Shown one piece after another: positions 38,347 through 50,900 of a stretch of 64,000 bases of DNA. Numbering within the stretch: the first letter of the stretch is position 1; each line of letters begins with the position of its first letter. The translations under genes and the position numbers were made by a program. Source of the stretch: Streptomyces sp. HUAS 15-9. GTDB taxonomy: Bacteria; Actinomycetota; Actinomycetes; Streptomycetales; Streptomycetaceae. The notes under the pieces were generated by a model. The model saw only the letters and a program-made list of their open reading frames with translations. It ran no database searches and had not been told where the DNA came from. Location: NCBI RefSeq assembly GCF_025642155.1, contig NZ_CP106798.1, forward strand, positions 6,324,001 to 6,388,000, written 5' to 3'.

Positions 38347-39255
38347 CTAGAGCCACCCGGCGAACTCCAGCAACAGCTCGGCATCCTTCGGCCGCCCCAC
38401 CCGGAGGGCTCGCACCCCCGACTCCACGGCGCGGAACAGGGTCCAGCCGCGCAACCGCTCCTGGTCCACGTCCAGGGACTCGGCGAGACGTTTGACCCGT
38501 CGGCGGGTCGTCGCCGCTCCCGACGGTGAGGCGATCAGGTCCTCCACGCGGTCGCGTACCAGCCGAGCCAGGTCGAAGGCGCACTCGCCGACCACCGGGT
38601 CCGGGCCCACCGCCAGCCACGGCGAGCGTTCACCGGCGAGGACCTTGCTCTGCCGGAAGGTGCCGTGCAGCAGCCGGTGCTCGGGCGGTGCGGCCAGCAG
38701 TTCCGCACGGACCGCGAGCGCCGCGTCGACCAGTGGTGCCGCCTGCGGAGCCGTTGCGGCACTCGCGCGCATCGCCTCCGCCTGCCGGCCGGTCCGTTCG
38801 GCCACGGTCTCGAAGCGAGGCGCGGCGTCGTCACCCGGGGGCTCCACCCACAGCCGTCTCAGCGTCCCCGCCGCCTCCAGCAGCGCCTTCGCCTCCGGCA
38901 GCGACCGCAGCGACACGTCCGGATGCAGTCGTTCGAGCAGCAGCACGCCCCCGGCCGCGACGGGTTCCAGCAGTTGTACGGCGCCCAGGCCGTCCCAGTG
39001 CCGCAGCGCCGCCCGCTCGCTCTCCGGCCGGGCCCGGGGCGGGGCCAGCTTCAGCACGGCCGGCGTGCCGTCCGGCTGCCGCACCAGCACGACGAGGCTG
39101 CTGCGGCCGCCCGGCACCTGCACCCGCTCGACGGTCAACTCGCGTAGAGCGACGGCCTGTTGTGCCGCCCGCGGCAGCTTCTCCAACCAGTCGTCCCCTT
39201 CGGGCGCCGTCTCACCGAGTGCCCTTGCCAGGCGCTGCGGCGGTTCGAAAGCCAT
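38347..39255 (-). CDS. Aminoglycoside/hydroxyurea phosphotransferase-like protein, likely pseudokinase
   Basis: The 302-residue protein follows the APH(6)/hydroxyurea phosphotransferase fold, with the ATP-site Lys in AVLKLAPP (K69) and the N-lobe intact. The catalytic loop, normally HGDLHxxN, is HGTFRQSK (197-204): the catalytic Asp is Thr, the second His is Arg and the Asn is Lys. The magnesium motif IDP reads VGP (216-218), so its Asp is missing too. Phosphotransfer is therefore unlikely. The reading frame is intact, so it may be a regulatory or binding pseudokinase. It is the last gene after the lipoprotein and DUF4439 genes on the minus strand, convergent with proS. Confidence 0.75.
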   Translation of the reverse strand: MAFEPPQRLARALGETAPEGDDWLEKLPRAAQQAVALRELTVERVQVPGGRSSLVVLVRQPDGTPAVLKLAPPRARPESERAALRHWDGLGAVQLLEPVAAGGVLLLERLHPDVSLRSLPEAKALLEAAGTLRRLWVEPPGDDAAPRFETVAERTGRQAEAMRASAATAPQAAPLVDAALAVRAELLAAPPEHRLLHGTFRQSKVLAGERSPWLAVGPDPVVGECAFDLARLVRDRVEDLIASPSGAATTRRRVKRLAESLDVDQERLRGWTLFRAVESGVRALRVGRPKDAELLLEFAGWL

Positions 39256-39390
39256 GCGCGAGTCGTTCCCTTCCTGCTGTACGGCGCGGCGTGTTCGGTC
39301 ACGCCGACGCGGTCGCCGAGGCCGAGACCGAGGCCGAGGGCGATGCCGTACCGGCCGCCTGGCCCGCCCGCTCGGCGAGACCAGGGAAGG

Positions 39391-39795
39391 CTACGCTCCC
39401 CCGCGCCAGCGCACCGCCCGCACCGCTGCTTCCCGCAGCGCCGCGGCGGCCGCGCCGCGCCGTTCGCCCACGGCCGCCCGCACCAGGTCGGAGTACACCC
39501 CGGCCACCCGGTCCTCCAGTTCGGCGGCGAGCCGGACCGCCGCGGCCGAGTCCGGCACCGGGAAGGGCAGTGCGTACCCGGCGCTCGCGGCGATGGGCTC
39601 GCCGCCCAGGTCGCGCACCTCGCGCACCAGCGCGTCCCGCCGGGCCCGGTGGCCGTCGTACGCCGCCTGCGCCTCGGACCGCCGCTCCTTGCCGATCCGC
39701 CCGCCCACGACCCCGTAGCCGTACACCGCCGCGTGCTCGGCGGCCAGCGCCGCCTGCAGGGCCTTCAGTTCGCCGTTCTCGGCCTCGTCGCTCAC
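39391..39795 (-). CDS. Ferritin-like DUF4439 protein, C-terminus probably frameshifted
   Basis: The 134-residue product is a DUF4439 ferritin-like helical protein: LKALQAALAAEHAAVYGYGVVG begins helix one, with a Glu-x2-Ala/Tyr arrangement, and DGHRARRDALVREV follows. As written it stops after VRWRGGA. In the next frame the sequence reads GSVAFPGLAERAG and on to a stop at 39299, which is how I would expect this family to continue. One G missing from the G5 run (C5 at 39398-39402 on plus) explains the shift; the intact protein would be about 165 residues. The GTG start overlaps the stop of the upstream lipoprotein gene (GTGA). Confidence 0.75.
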   Translation of the reverse strand: MSDEAENGELKALQAALAAEHAAVYGYGVVGGRIGKERRSEAQAAYDGHRARRDALVREVRDLGGEPIAASAGYALPFPVPDSAAAVRLAAELEDRVAGVYSDLVRAAVGERRGAAAAALREAAVRAVRWRGGA

Positions 39796-40325
39796 TTGCC
39801 ACCCTCCGTCAGCAGATACGCGTGCGCCGCCCCGGCCGCCGCCACCGAGGCCAGCAGCCGGGCCGGCTCGCCCGGGACGTCCAGGAGAGCCTTGGCCCGC
39901 CGGTCGGCCAGCGACCGCTCGGCGGCGGCGAGATCGGCGAGGGCGTCCTTCTCGACCGCCGGGACGGTCGGGGCGGCGGTCGGGGAGGCCGAGCCGGACT
40001 CCTTCGGCGAGCGCGACGGCGTGGGCGTGGGCGTGCCGTCCGTGAACGCCTGCGCGTGCGCCGCGACCTCGGCCCGCAGCGGCCGCAGCCGCTCCGCGAG
40101 CGCCGGATGTACGGCGATCACCGCGTCGTACCGCTCCACCAGCCCGAAACTGTCCCGGGCCGCACGCGCGCGTGCCCGCTCGGTGGCCGACGGACCGCCG
40201 CCCGTGTCGCCGTGCGGATCGGCGCCCGGGGAACAGCCCACGAGCAGGGCCGCCCCCGCGGCCGAGGCGAGCAGGGACCTTCTGCGCGGCCCCGAGGGGG
40301 TGCGCGGGAGCGGGGGGAACGGCAC
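39792..40325 (-). CDS. Predicted lipoprotein, function unknown
   Basis: The 177-residue protein has a lipoprotein signal (RRRSLLASAAGAALLVGCSPG) with the lipidated Cys after LVG. The mature part is helical with a Thr/Pro/Ser-rich linker (TPTPTPSRSPKES) and an Ala-rich C-terminal helix. I do not recognise a function. GTG 40325 was chosen, with GAGGA about nine bases before it; a longer ORF reaches 40514 but lacks a ribosome binding site. It is coupled to the DUF4439 gene downstream and divergent from rimP. Confidence 0.72.
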   Translation of the reverse strand: MPFPPLPRTPSGPRRRSLLASAAGAALLVGCSPGADPHGDTGGGPSATERARARAARDSFGLVERYDAVIAVHPALAERLRPLRAEVAAHAQAFTDGTPTPTPSRSPKESGSASPTAAPTVPAVEKDALADLAAAERSLADRRAKALLDVPGEPARLLASVAAAGAAHAYLLTEGGK

Positions 40326-40544
40326 GGCAGACGTCCTCGGGGAACTCGTACGAAGAAGGGGGCGGGCACGCCAGTGATCACGGTACCCGCGCACCCGTCC
40401 GGCACCAGTCATCGGCACCTCCCCGCACCGGTCATCGGCACCGCCCGGCCGCAGGTGGACGGCAACACCGTCCGCGACCGGATACCCTTTGACCAGACAC
40501 GCGACCCATCCCACAACAGCACACGCGGCCGAGGAGTCACCCGG

Positions 40545-41048
40545 ATGAGCACCACCCAGAGCGAGAGGCTGCGAGAACTGCTGGAACCGCTCGTCAGCTC
40601 ACAGGGCCTGGATCTCGAAGAGATCGCCGTGGACTCGGTCGGACGCAAGCGGGTGCTGCGTGTGGTCGTCGACTCCGACACCGGTGCGGACCTGGACCAG
40701 ATCGCCGATGTGAGCCGCGCGCTCTCGGCGAAGCTCGACGAGACGGAAGCGATGGGCGAGGGCGCCTACGACCTGGAGGTCGGAACCCCGGGCGCGGAGC
40801 GCCTCCTCACGGAGCACCGGCACTATGCGCGCGCCGTGGACCGGCTGGTCAAGTTCCAGCTGGCCGAGGGCGGCGAACTGGTCGCCAGGATCCTGAAGGT
40901 CGACGACGAAGGCCTCGACCTGGAAGTCCCCGGAGTGAAGGGCCGCAGGGCCACCGCCCGCAGACTCGCCTTCCCCGACATCGACAGGGCGCGCGTTCAG
41001 GTCGAGTTCAGCCGCAAGGACAAGAACGAGAAGGAAGAGGAGGCGTAG
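40545..41048 (+). CDS. rimP: Ribosome maturation factor RimP
   Basis: The 167-residue protein assists 30S subunit assembly. The N-terminal alpha/beta domain includes [20 protein letters not shown], and [16 protein letters not shown] precedes the C-terminal Sm-like domain. The acidic/basic C-terminal tail ([11 protein letters not shown]) is typical of Streptomyces. ATG 40545 follows GAGGAG at 40531-40536. It is the first gene of rimP-nusA-ylxR-infB; nusA starts two bases after its stop. Confidence 0.93.
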   Translation: MSTTQSERLRELLEPLVSSQGLDLEEIAVDSVGRKRVLRVVVDSDTGADLDQIADVSRALSAKLDETEAMGEGAYDLEVGTPGAERLLTEHRHYARAVDRLVKFQLAEGGELVARILKVDDEGLDLEVPGVKGRRATARRLAFPDIDRARVQVEFSRKDKNEKEEEA

Positions 41049-41050
41049 CC

Positions 41051-42037
41051 GTGGACATCGACATGAGTGCCCTGCGGGGCTTGGTACGGGAGAAGGAGAT
41101 CTCCTTCGACCTGCTGGTCGAGGCGATCGAGTCGGCCCTCCTCATCGCCTATCACCGCACCGAGGGAAGCCGCCGGCACGCGCGCGTGGAGCTCAACCGG
41201 GAGACCGGGCATGTGACCGTGTGGGCGAAGGAGGACCCCGAGGACCTCGAAGAGGGCCAGGAGCCCCGCGAGTTCGACGACACCCCGTCCGGCTTCGGCC
41301 GCATCGCCGCCACCACCGCCAAGCAGGTGATCCTGCAGCGGCTGCGCGACGCCGAGGACGACGCGACGCTCGGCGAGTACGCCGGCCGCGAGGGCGACAT
41401 CGTCACCGGTGTGGTCCAGCAGGGGCGCGACCCCAAGAACGTGCTCGTCGACATCGGCAAGCTGGAGGCCATCCTGCCGGTGCAGGAGCAGGTGCCGGGG
41501 GAGACGTACCCGCACGGCATGCGCCTGCGCTCGTACGTCGTCCGGGTGGCGAAGGGTGTGCGCGGTCCGTCCGTCACCCTTTCGCGTACACATCCCAATC
41601 TGGTGAAGAAGCTCTTCGCCCTGGAGGTGCCGGAGATCGCCGACGGGTCCGTCGAGATCGCCGCCATCGCCCGTGAGGCCGGTCACCGCACGAAGATCGC
41701 CGTACGGTCCACCCGTTCGGGCCTGAACGCCAAGGGCGCGTGCATCGGTCCCATGGGCGGCCGGGTGCGCAACGTGATGGGCGAGCTGAACGGCGAGAAG
41801 ATCGACATCGTCGACTGGTCGGACGACCCGGCCGAGATGGTGGCGAACGCGCTGTCGCCCGCGCGGGTGTCCAAGGTGGAGGTCGTCGACCTGGCGTCCC
41901 GGTCCGCCCGGGTCACCGTGCCGGACTACCAGCTGTCGCTGGCGATCGGCAAGGAGGGCCAGAACGCCCGCCTCGCGGCCCGGCTCACCGGCTGGCGGAT
42001 CGACATCCGTCCGGACACGGAGCAGTCCGAGGAATAG
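41051..42037 (+). CDS. nusA: Transcription termination/antitermination factor NusA
   Basis: The 328-residue protein binds RNA polymerase and RNA. An N-terminal RNAP-binding domain (1-105, [14 protein letters not shown]), S1 domain (about 110-185, [20 protein letters not shown]) and two KH domains (about 190-328, [13 protein letters not shown] and [16 protein letters not shown]) are all seen. The acidic C-terminal repeats of E. coli NusA are absent, as in actinobacteria. GTG 41051 is preceded by GAAGAGGAGG inside the rimP end. Confidence 0.95.
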   Translation: MDIDMSALRGLVREKEISFDLLVEAIESALLIAYHRTEGSRRHARVELNRETGHVTVWAKEDPEDLEEGQEPREFDDTPSGFGRIAATTAKQVILQRLRDAEDDATLGEYAGREGDIVTGVVQQGRDPKNVLVDIGKLEAILPVQEQVPGETYPHGMRLRSYVVRVAKGVRGPSVTLSRTHPNLVKKLFALEVPEIADGSVEIAAIAREAGHRTKIAVRSTRSGLNAKGACIGPMGGRVRNVMGELNGEKIDIVDWSDDPAEMVANALSPARVSKVEVVDLASRSARVTVPDYQLSLAIGKEGQNARLAARLTGWRIDIRPDTEQSEE

Positions 42038-42092
42038 ATCTCGGCCTGCGGTGGCTCAGATTACGTCAGGTTACAACGCGGCAACTGTTCGA

Positions 42093-42116
42093 GACCTTAC
42101 CCAAAAGGGTGAGGTC
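42093..42116 (+). terminator. Hairpin between nusA and ylxR
   Basis: GACCTTACCC (42093-42102) and GGGTGAGGTC (42107-42116) form a 10-bp stem (one G-U pair) with an AAAA loop. It lies 55 bp after nusA and 23 bp before ylxR. In other bacteria NusA autoregulates its operon by termination in this area, so an attenuator is plausible. Confidence 0.65.
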
Positions 42117-42139
42117 GCCGCGGGGAGGTAGACTTAGCT

Positions 42140-42436
42140 GTGTCTGGCCGGATGCACGCCCGAGTATGCCCTGAACGCACCTGTGTGGGGTGTCGGGAGC
42201 GATCGGCCAAGACGCAACTGCTGCGCATCGTGGCGATCAAGGACACCTGTGTCCCCGATCCTCGCGGTACGCTGCCCGGCCGGGGTGCCTATGTGCACCC
42301 TGCCCTGGTCTGTCTCGACCAGGCGGTGCGCCGCCGGGCGTTCACGAGGGCGCTTCGCGCCCCGGGAGCGCTCGACACAAAGGCGTTGCGCCAGTACGTC
42401 GAACAGTCGACAGTTGCCGAGCAGGCAACACCGTAA
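42140..42436 (+). CDS. ylxR: YlxR-family RNA-binding protein
   Basis: The 98-residue protein has the YlxR/DUF448 signature: PERTCVGCRERSAKTQLLRI, PGRGAYVHP and RRRAFTRALRAP. It is nucleic-acid binding, reported in some bacteria to influence RNase P or transcription, and is nearly always encoded between nusA and infB. The start is GTG 42140, close behind the hairpin. Confidence 0.92.
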   Translation: MSGRMHARVCPERTCVGCRERSAKTQLLRIVAIKDTCVPDPRGTLPGRGAYVHPALVCLDQAVRRRAFTRALRAPGALDTKALRQYVEQSTVAEQATP

Positions 42437-42582
42437 GAAGCGTCGCACGGAACGTCCGCGCGGCTCTGGTACCCCGCGAGTTGGAAGTAGGTCGAGATTG
42501 CGATGAGCACTCGATGAGCACGCGATGAGTACGCCCATGAAGTAGCGACGGTCCGGACGCACCCGGACCTAAAAGGAGCGAA

Positions 42583-45666
<3,084 letters not shown>

Positions 45667-45683
45667 TTTCGGCCGACGGTTGA

Positions 45684-45719
45684 TGCTGGCCGACGGGGAG
45701 CGTTCCCTGTCGGCCAGCA
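45684..45719 (+). terminator. First hairpin after infB
   Basis: A 16-bp stem (one G-T mismatch) pairs 45684-45699 with 45704-45719 around a 4-base loop, starting 18 bp beyond the infB stop. It probably ends the rimP-infB transcript together with the larger hairpin that follows. Confidence 0.8.
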
Positions 45720-45722
45720 GCC

Positions 45723-45787
45723 TGCCCACCCACCTACCCGTCTCGGTCGGCCTGGAAGGCCGACCGAGACGGGTAGGTGGGTGGGCA
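45723..45787 (+). terminator. Perfect 30-bp hairpin after infB
   Basis: Bases 45723-45752 and 45758-45787 are perfect reverse complements over 30 bp, separated by a 5-base loop (TGGAA). It is followed by AAAGATAAA. It is the longest perfect hairpin I found in the window. It may be a terminator, RNase III target or cruciform. Confidence 0.9.
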
Positions 45788-45897
45788 AAGATAAACCCCG
45801 TCGAGCCACCGGCAGGTTCGTTGTACGGTTCTGATGTCCCTGCCCACACCAACGCAGGGCCATCGATCCCGTACCGGCGGGTGAACCGGCTACACAC

Positions 45898-46191
45898 ATG
45901 TACGTGGGGACTCTGTCCTTCGACCTCCTCCTCGGCGACGTACGGTCGCTGAAGGAGAAGCGCTCCGTCGTCCGCCCGATCGTCGCCGAACTCCAGCGGA
46001 AATACGCCGTGAGCGCGGCCGAGGTGGACCACATGGACCTCCACCGGCGAGCCATCATCGGCCTCGCCGTGGTCTCCGGAGACGCGGCACACCTCACCGA
46101 CGTGCTGGACCGGTGCGAGCGGCTGGTCGCCGCGCGCCCCGAGGTGGAACTGCTGTCCGTGCGACGGCGTTTCCACGGCGACGACGACTAG
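45898..46191 (+). CDS. DUF503 family protein (YlxP-like)
   Basis: The 97-residue protein matches DUF503: FDLLLGDVRSLKEKRSVVRP, HRRAIIGLAVVSGDA, and the C-terminal strand. This ferredoxin-like small protein is commonly encoded between infB and rbfA in Gram-positive bacteria (YlxP in Bacillus); its function is unclear, although it is linked to ribosome assembly. The start is ATG 45898. The upstream spacer (about 110 bp past the hairpins) probably carries its promoter. Confidence 0.9.
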   Translation: MYVGTLSFDLLLGDVRSLKEKRSVVRPIVAELQRKYAVSAAEVDHMDLHRRAIIGLAVVSGDAAHLTDVLDRCERLVAARPEVELLSVRRRFHGDDD

Positions 46192-46260
46192 ACCGCGGAA
46201 CTCCGCGAAACTTCATAGAACTCCACAGAACGCAGAGAAGAAAGAACGGGAGACGGACCA

Positions 46261-46722
46261 GTGGCCGACAACGCGCGGGCGAAAAGGCTGGCGGACCTCA
46301 TCCGAGAGGTGGTGGCCCAGAAGCTGCAGCGCGGGATCAAGGACCCGCGGCTCGGCTCGCACGTCACCATCACGGACACCCGGGTCACCGGGGACCTGCG
46401 GGAGGCGACCGTCTTCTACACCGTCTACGGCGACGAAGAGGAGCGGAAGGCCGCGGCCGCGGGCCTGGAGAGCGCCAAGGGCATCCTGCGCTCCGAGGTC
46501 GGCCGCGCGGCCGGCGTGAAGTTCACGCCGACCCTGGCCTTCGTCGCGGACGCCCTCCCGGACACCGCCCGGAACATCGAGGACCTCCTGGACAAGGCGC
46601 GCGCCTCCGACGCGAAGGTCCGCGAGGCCTCCGCCGGCGCCGCCTACGCCGGTGAGGCGGACCCGTACAAGAAGCCGGGTGCCGAGGACGAGGCCGACGA
46701 GACGGACGACACCGCCGAATGA
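46261..46722 (+). CDS. rbfA: Ribosome-binding factor A
   Basis: The 153-residue protein aids 16S rRNA maturation. The RbfA KH-like fold is clear: RAKRLADLIREVVAQKLQ, DPRLGSHVTITDTRVTGDLR and EATVFYTVYGDEEERKAA. A C-terminal acidic tail (about 120-153) is disordered. GTG 46261 follows GAGACGG. Its stop overlaps the truB start (ATGA), so the two are translationally coupled. Confidence 0.94.
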   Translation: MADNARAKRLADLIREVVAQKLQRGIKDPRLGSHVTITDTRVTGDLREATVFYTVYGDEEERKAAAAGLESAKGILRSEVGRAAGVKFTPTLAFVADALPDTARNIEDLLDKARASDAKVREASAGAAYAGEADPYKKPGAEDEADETDDTAE

Positions 46723-47624
46723 CCCGCAAGCCCACCCCGCCCGACGGCCTCGTCATCGTCGACAAGCCGTCGGGCTTCACTTCGCACGACGTCGTCGCCA
46801 AGATGCGGGGCATCGCCAGAACCCGCCGCGTCGGCCACGCCGGCACCCTCGACCCCATGGCGACGGGCGTCCTCGTCCTCGGCGTCGAGAAGGCGACGAA
46901 GCTCCTCGGGCACCTCGCCCTCACCGAGAAGGAGTACCTCGGCACCGTCCGTCTCGGCCAGAACACGGTCACCGACGACGCCGAGGGCGACATCACCTCG
47001 TCCACCGACGCCTCCGAGGTCACCCGCGAAGCCGTGGACGCCGGCATCGCCAAGCTGACCGGCGACATCATGCAGGTGCCGTCCAAGGTCAGCGCCATCA
47101 AGATCGACGGTGTGCGGTCGTACAAGCGAGCGCGCGAGGGCGAGGACTTCGACATCCCCGCGCGGCCCGTGACCGTCTCGTCCTTCACCGTGTACGACGT
47201 CCGGGACGCCGTCGCCGAGGACGGCACCCCGGTGCTCGACCTGGTGGTCTCGGTGGTCTGCTCCTCCGGCACCTACATCCGGGCCCTCGCCCGTGACCTG
47301 GGCGCCGACCTCGGTGTGGGCGGACACCTCACCGCCCTGCGCCGTACCCGCGTCGGGCCGTACAAGCTGGACTCGGCACGCACCCTCGACCAGCTCCAGC
47401 AGGAGCTGACCGTGATGCCGATCGCGGACGCCGCCGCGGCTGCGTTCCCGCGCTGGAACGTGGACGCCAAGCGGGCCCGGCTGCTCACCAACGGCGTACG
47501 GCTGGAGATGCCCGACGAGTACGCGGGCACCGGCCCCGTGGCTGTCTTCGACCCCGAGGGCCGCTTCCTCGCGCTCGTCGAGGAGCAGAAGGGCAAGGCG
47601 AAGAGCCTGGCCGTCTTCGGCTGA
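46719..47624 (+). CDS. truB: tRNA pseudouridine(55) synthase
   Basis: The 301-residue enzyme makes pseudouridine 55 in the T-loop of tRNAs. The catalytic Asp is D45 in GHAGTLDPMATGVL. Other family features are VDKPSGFTSHDVV and VCSSGTYIRALARDLG. It overlaps rbfA by four bases. Two palindromes follow it, insulating the next large gene. Confidence 0.94.
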   Translation: MTRKPTPPDGLVIVDKPSGFTSHDVVAKMRGIARTRRVGHAGTLDPMATGVLVLGVEKATKLLGHLALTEKEYLGTVRLGQNTVTDDAEGDITSSTDASEVTREAVDAGIAKLTGDIMQVPSKVSAIKIDGVRSYKRAREGEDFDIPARPVTVSSFTVYDVRDAVAEDGTPVLDLVVSVVCSSGTYIRALARDLGADLGVGGHLTALRRTRVGPYKLDSARTLDQLQQELTVMPIADAAAAAFPRWNVDAKRARLLTNGVRLEMPDEYAGTGPVAVFDPEGRFLALVEEQKGKAKSLAVFG

Positions 47625-47644
47625 CCCGACCCGGCCGGGTCGGG
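47625..47644. terminator. Perfect 20-bp palindrome right after truB
   Basis: CCCGACCCGG followed directly by its reverse complement occupies 47625-47644, beginning at the base after the truB stop. As RNA it would form a stem with a small loop made from its central pairs. It may act as a terminator together with the 47668 hairpin. Confidence 0.7.
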
Positions 47645-47667
47645 CCGGGGACCCCGTGGGTGTCTGT

Positions 47668-47714
47668 CCGTGGAGCGGCGACCACGGGGTACATCCATTG
47701 TCGCCGCTCCACGG
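47668..47714. terminator. Second hairpin after truB
   Basis: A perfect 15-bp stem pairs 47668-47682 with 47700-47714 around a 17-base loop. It lies 44 bp after the truB stop and 190 bp before the next gene. Confidence 0.75.
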
Positions 47715-47901
47715 TCCCCCCTCGGTTCCCCCACCCCTAGGGTGTATCCACCCGCCCCCGCCTATTCACCCGACCGAGCAGGCGCTTGGAGTGAACCGGG
47801 GGAGCGGAAGGGGGCGCTTTCCCCGCGCGATCTGTCCCGCTGATCATTCCGCGCCTACCTTCGAAGACAGGGCACGGATGTACGGGCGCGGAGGTTCGAT
47901 C

Positions 47902-50900
47902 ATGGCGGTAAGGGGCCCCAGGACCGGGTGCGGCCGCCGATCGGCGGCCGGTGCGCTGGAGGCGGCGGACAGCACGAGCCGTACGGACGGCGCGCGCCAC
48001 CCGAGCCATTCGGATCAAGCGGGTCGCCAGGATCAGTCGGCTCTTCCGGATCGGCCGAGTCCTCCGCATGCCTCCCTGGTGCGGATCGATGACCTGGCCG
48101 GCCGGCCGCGCGGCACCGGCTTCCTGGCCGACCATCACGGCACGGTCGTCACCAGTCACGAGGCCGTCGACGGCCTGTCCCGGCTCGTGCTGCACGCTGC
48201 CGGTGAGCGGACCTGCGTCGTCACGGCCGACGCCGTCACTCCGCTGCCCGCCCTCGACCTGGCCCTCGTACGCACCGAGGGCCTGGGCGGGGACCCGCTC
48301 CCGATCACCGTGCGGGAGCGGATCGGGAGCGGTACATATGTGCGGATCGCCGCGGACCGCTGGCGCGAGGCCCGGGTGCTCGGCGCGACCCGGGTGACGT
48401 ACACGGCCACGGACCGATTCCATCTGATCGGCGACGCACTGGAGTTGGCGATCGGCACGGCCGGGCGGGACGCGCTGCGACTGGGTGGCGGGGCGGCCGG
48501 CGGGCCCGTGCTCGACGCCGAGACGGGCGCCGTGCTCGGTGTGCTCGGTACGGCGCTCCAGTCGGGCGAGCGCGACGCCGGCTTCGCGGTGCGGCCGCAC
48601 CCCGCCTTGGGCCCGCTCGCCGAGCTGCTCGCCCGCAACGCGGCGACTGTGCCCGCCTACGGCGCCGACCTCAACCTGGCGGGAGTACTGGAACTCACGG
48701 CCACCTCGATCGGCCAGGACGGCCCGCCGGGAGCGCTGGACGGTCACGTCGGCCGGGTCGGCGCCGGGGGACCGGGGCCGGTGGAGCCGGTCCAACGTGC
48801 CGAGGCAGCAAGGGAGTTGACCGCCTTCGCGACCGGCGGAGCCACCGCGCTCGGCCTGCAGGGAGCGAGCGTGCTCGGTCTCGTCGGCGCCCCGGGCAGC
48901 GGTCGTACGACGGAGCTCGCGGCCCTCGCCGCCCGCCGCAACCGTGGCACGGAACCGGCACCCACGCTGTGGCTGCGCGGCGCCGATCTCAAGGACGGCG
49001 ACGACTCGGTGGCCGACGCGGTGCGCCGGACGCTGGTGCGTGCGGCCCGTATCGTCGCCGCCTCCCGGTCCCTGCTCCCGCCCGACCTGGGCGACATCAC
49101 CCCGGAGCGCCTCGCCCGCCTCGCCCGGCAGACCGGCCGCCCCCTGCTGCTCCTCCTCGACAGCCCCGAGGAGATGCCGCCCGTCCTCGCCCACCGGCTG
49201 CGCGAGTGGACGGAGGGGACGGCGGTGTGGCTGCGCGAGACCGGGGCGCGGCTGGTGGTCGCGTGCCGGGAGGAGTACTGGGAGGGCGCCGGGGCGTGGT
49301 TCCCGCGCGAGCTGCTGCATCCGTACGTCCCGGCCGACGCCCCGCACAGCCTGCCGCCCTGCGTGCATCTGACCGACCTCACCCCCGACGAGGCCCAGCG
49401 AGCCCGCTCCCGCTACGCCGTCCCGGACGGCGCCCTCGCCGAGCGTGACGCCCGCCATCCCCTCACCCTCCGCCTCCTCTCCGAGGTCCGCGCCGCGCTC
49501 CCGGACGCCCCGGCCGTCACCGGCCTCGACCGTCATGACGTCCTGTCCGCCCACCTGGACCTGATGTGCCTGCGCATCGCGGTCCGGCTCGCTGCTGAGA
49601 ACGGTCTGCGGGGCACGGCCGTACGCCGCCTCGCGGCCCGGGTCTCGGGACAGGTCCACGAGGCCGCCCGGCGCAGTCTGGGTCCCGGGCACGGCGAACT
49701 GGACCGGGAGTCCTTCGAGGCGGTGTTCCCCTGGGGACCCGCCCCGGCCCGGCTCGGCGGCGGCTCCGGCTGGGCGAACGCCGTGCTCGCCGAGGGCCTC
49801 CTGGTCCCCGCCGGCGCCGGCTACCGCTTCGCCCACGAGGAGGTCGCCGACTGGATCCAGGGCATGCACCTGGACCTGGACGAGGCACTCGAGGCCCTGG
49901 TCCACCGCCGCCGCACCCCGCCGACCGCCGACCCCCTGCCCGTCCCGCGCCACCGCGTCGGCCCCGTCGTCCAGGCCCTGCTCCTCCTCGCCCGTCAGCA
50001 CGGCGCCCGCCGACTGGCCCGCCGCATGGAAGAGCTGATCCACGCCCTGGACACCGACCCCGCCTCCTGGTGGGCCGCCCGACTGCTCGCCCGGACGCTG
50101 CTGCGCGTGCCCGACGCGACGCCGTACACCGATGTGCTGCGCGTGCTGGCCGACCGGATCGTCACCTGGCGCCGCCGACAGCGCCCGGTACCGGCCGAGT
50201 TCGGCCCCTCCTTCTGGACCGCCCTGCCCGTCCCGGACGCCGAGCGCTTCGAGCTGCTGCGCCGGCTGGTCCTGGCGGACGAGGCTCCGCCGGAGCCCGG
50301 GGGAGCGGACGGGGACCGGCCCGAAGGCCGCGGCGGAAGCGCCCTCGACGTCCTCGGGACCCGTCCCGGCAGTACCCGGTACTTCCGGCACTTCAGGTAC
50401 CTCCGGTACCTCGACGCCGTGGCCCGTCTGCTCGCCGCCGACCCCACCGCCGTACAACCCCACCTGACCCGCTGGTTCGACGACGAACGCCCGCTGCCCG
50501 CGACCCCGCACGCCACCGTGGCCACGGCCGCGCAGGCGCTGCTGCACACCCACCGCCACGGCGCCCTGGACGAGCTCACCGAGCTGCTCGTGAACAGCGC
50601 GCACCGGCGGTCCGACGAACTGCTCTCCGTGCTGGCCGAGGACGAGCCGTCGGCCGTGTGCCGGGCGGTCGACCGGTGGGCGCACGACGCGCGGCCGGCC
50701 CGGCGGGCGGCGGCGGTGGCGTACGGACTGCGTGCCGCACCCCACGTCCGTACCGAGGCCGACCGCGAGCTGCTGCGCTACGCCGCGCTCGCCCTGCTCG
50801 CCCGCCCCGCGGACAGCGGCCTGCACGGCGGCGCGCTCGCCCTCCTCGTACGGGACCCGCGCACCCGGGCCCGCCACCTCCTCCAGGCCCTGCGGCACTT

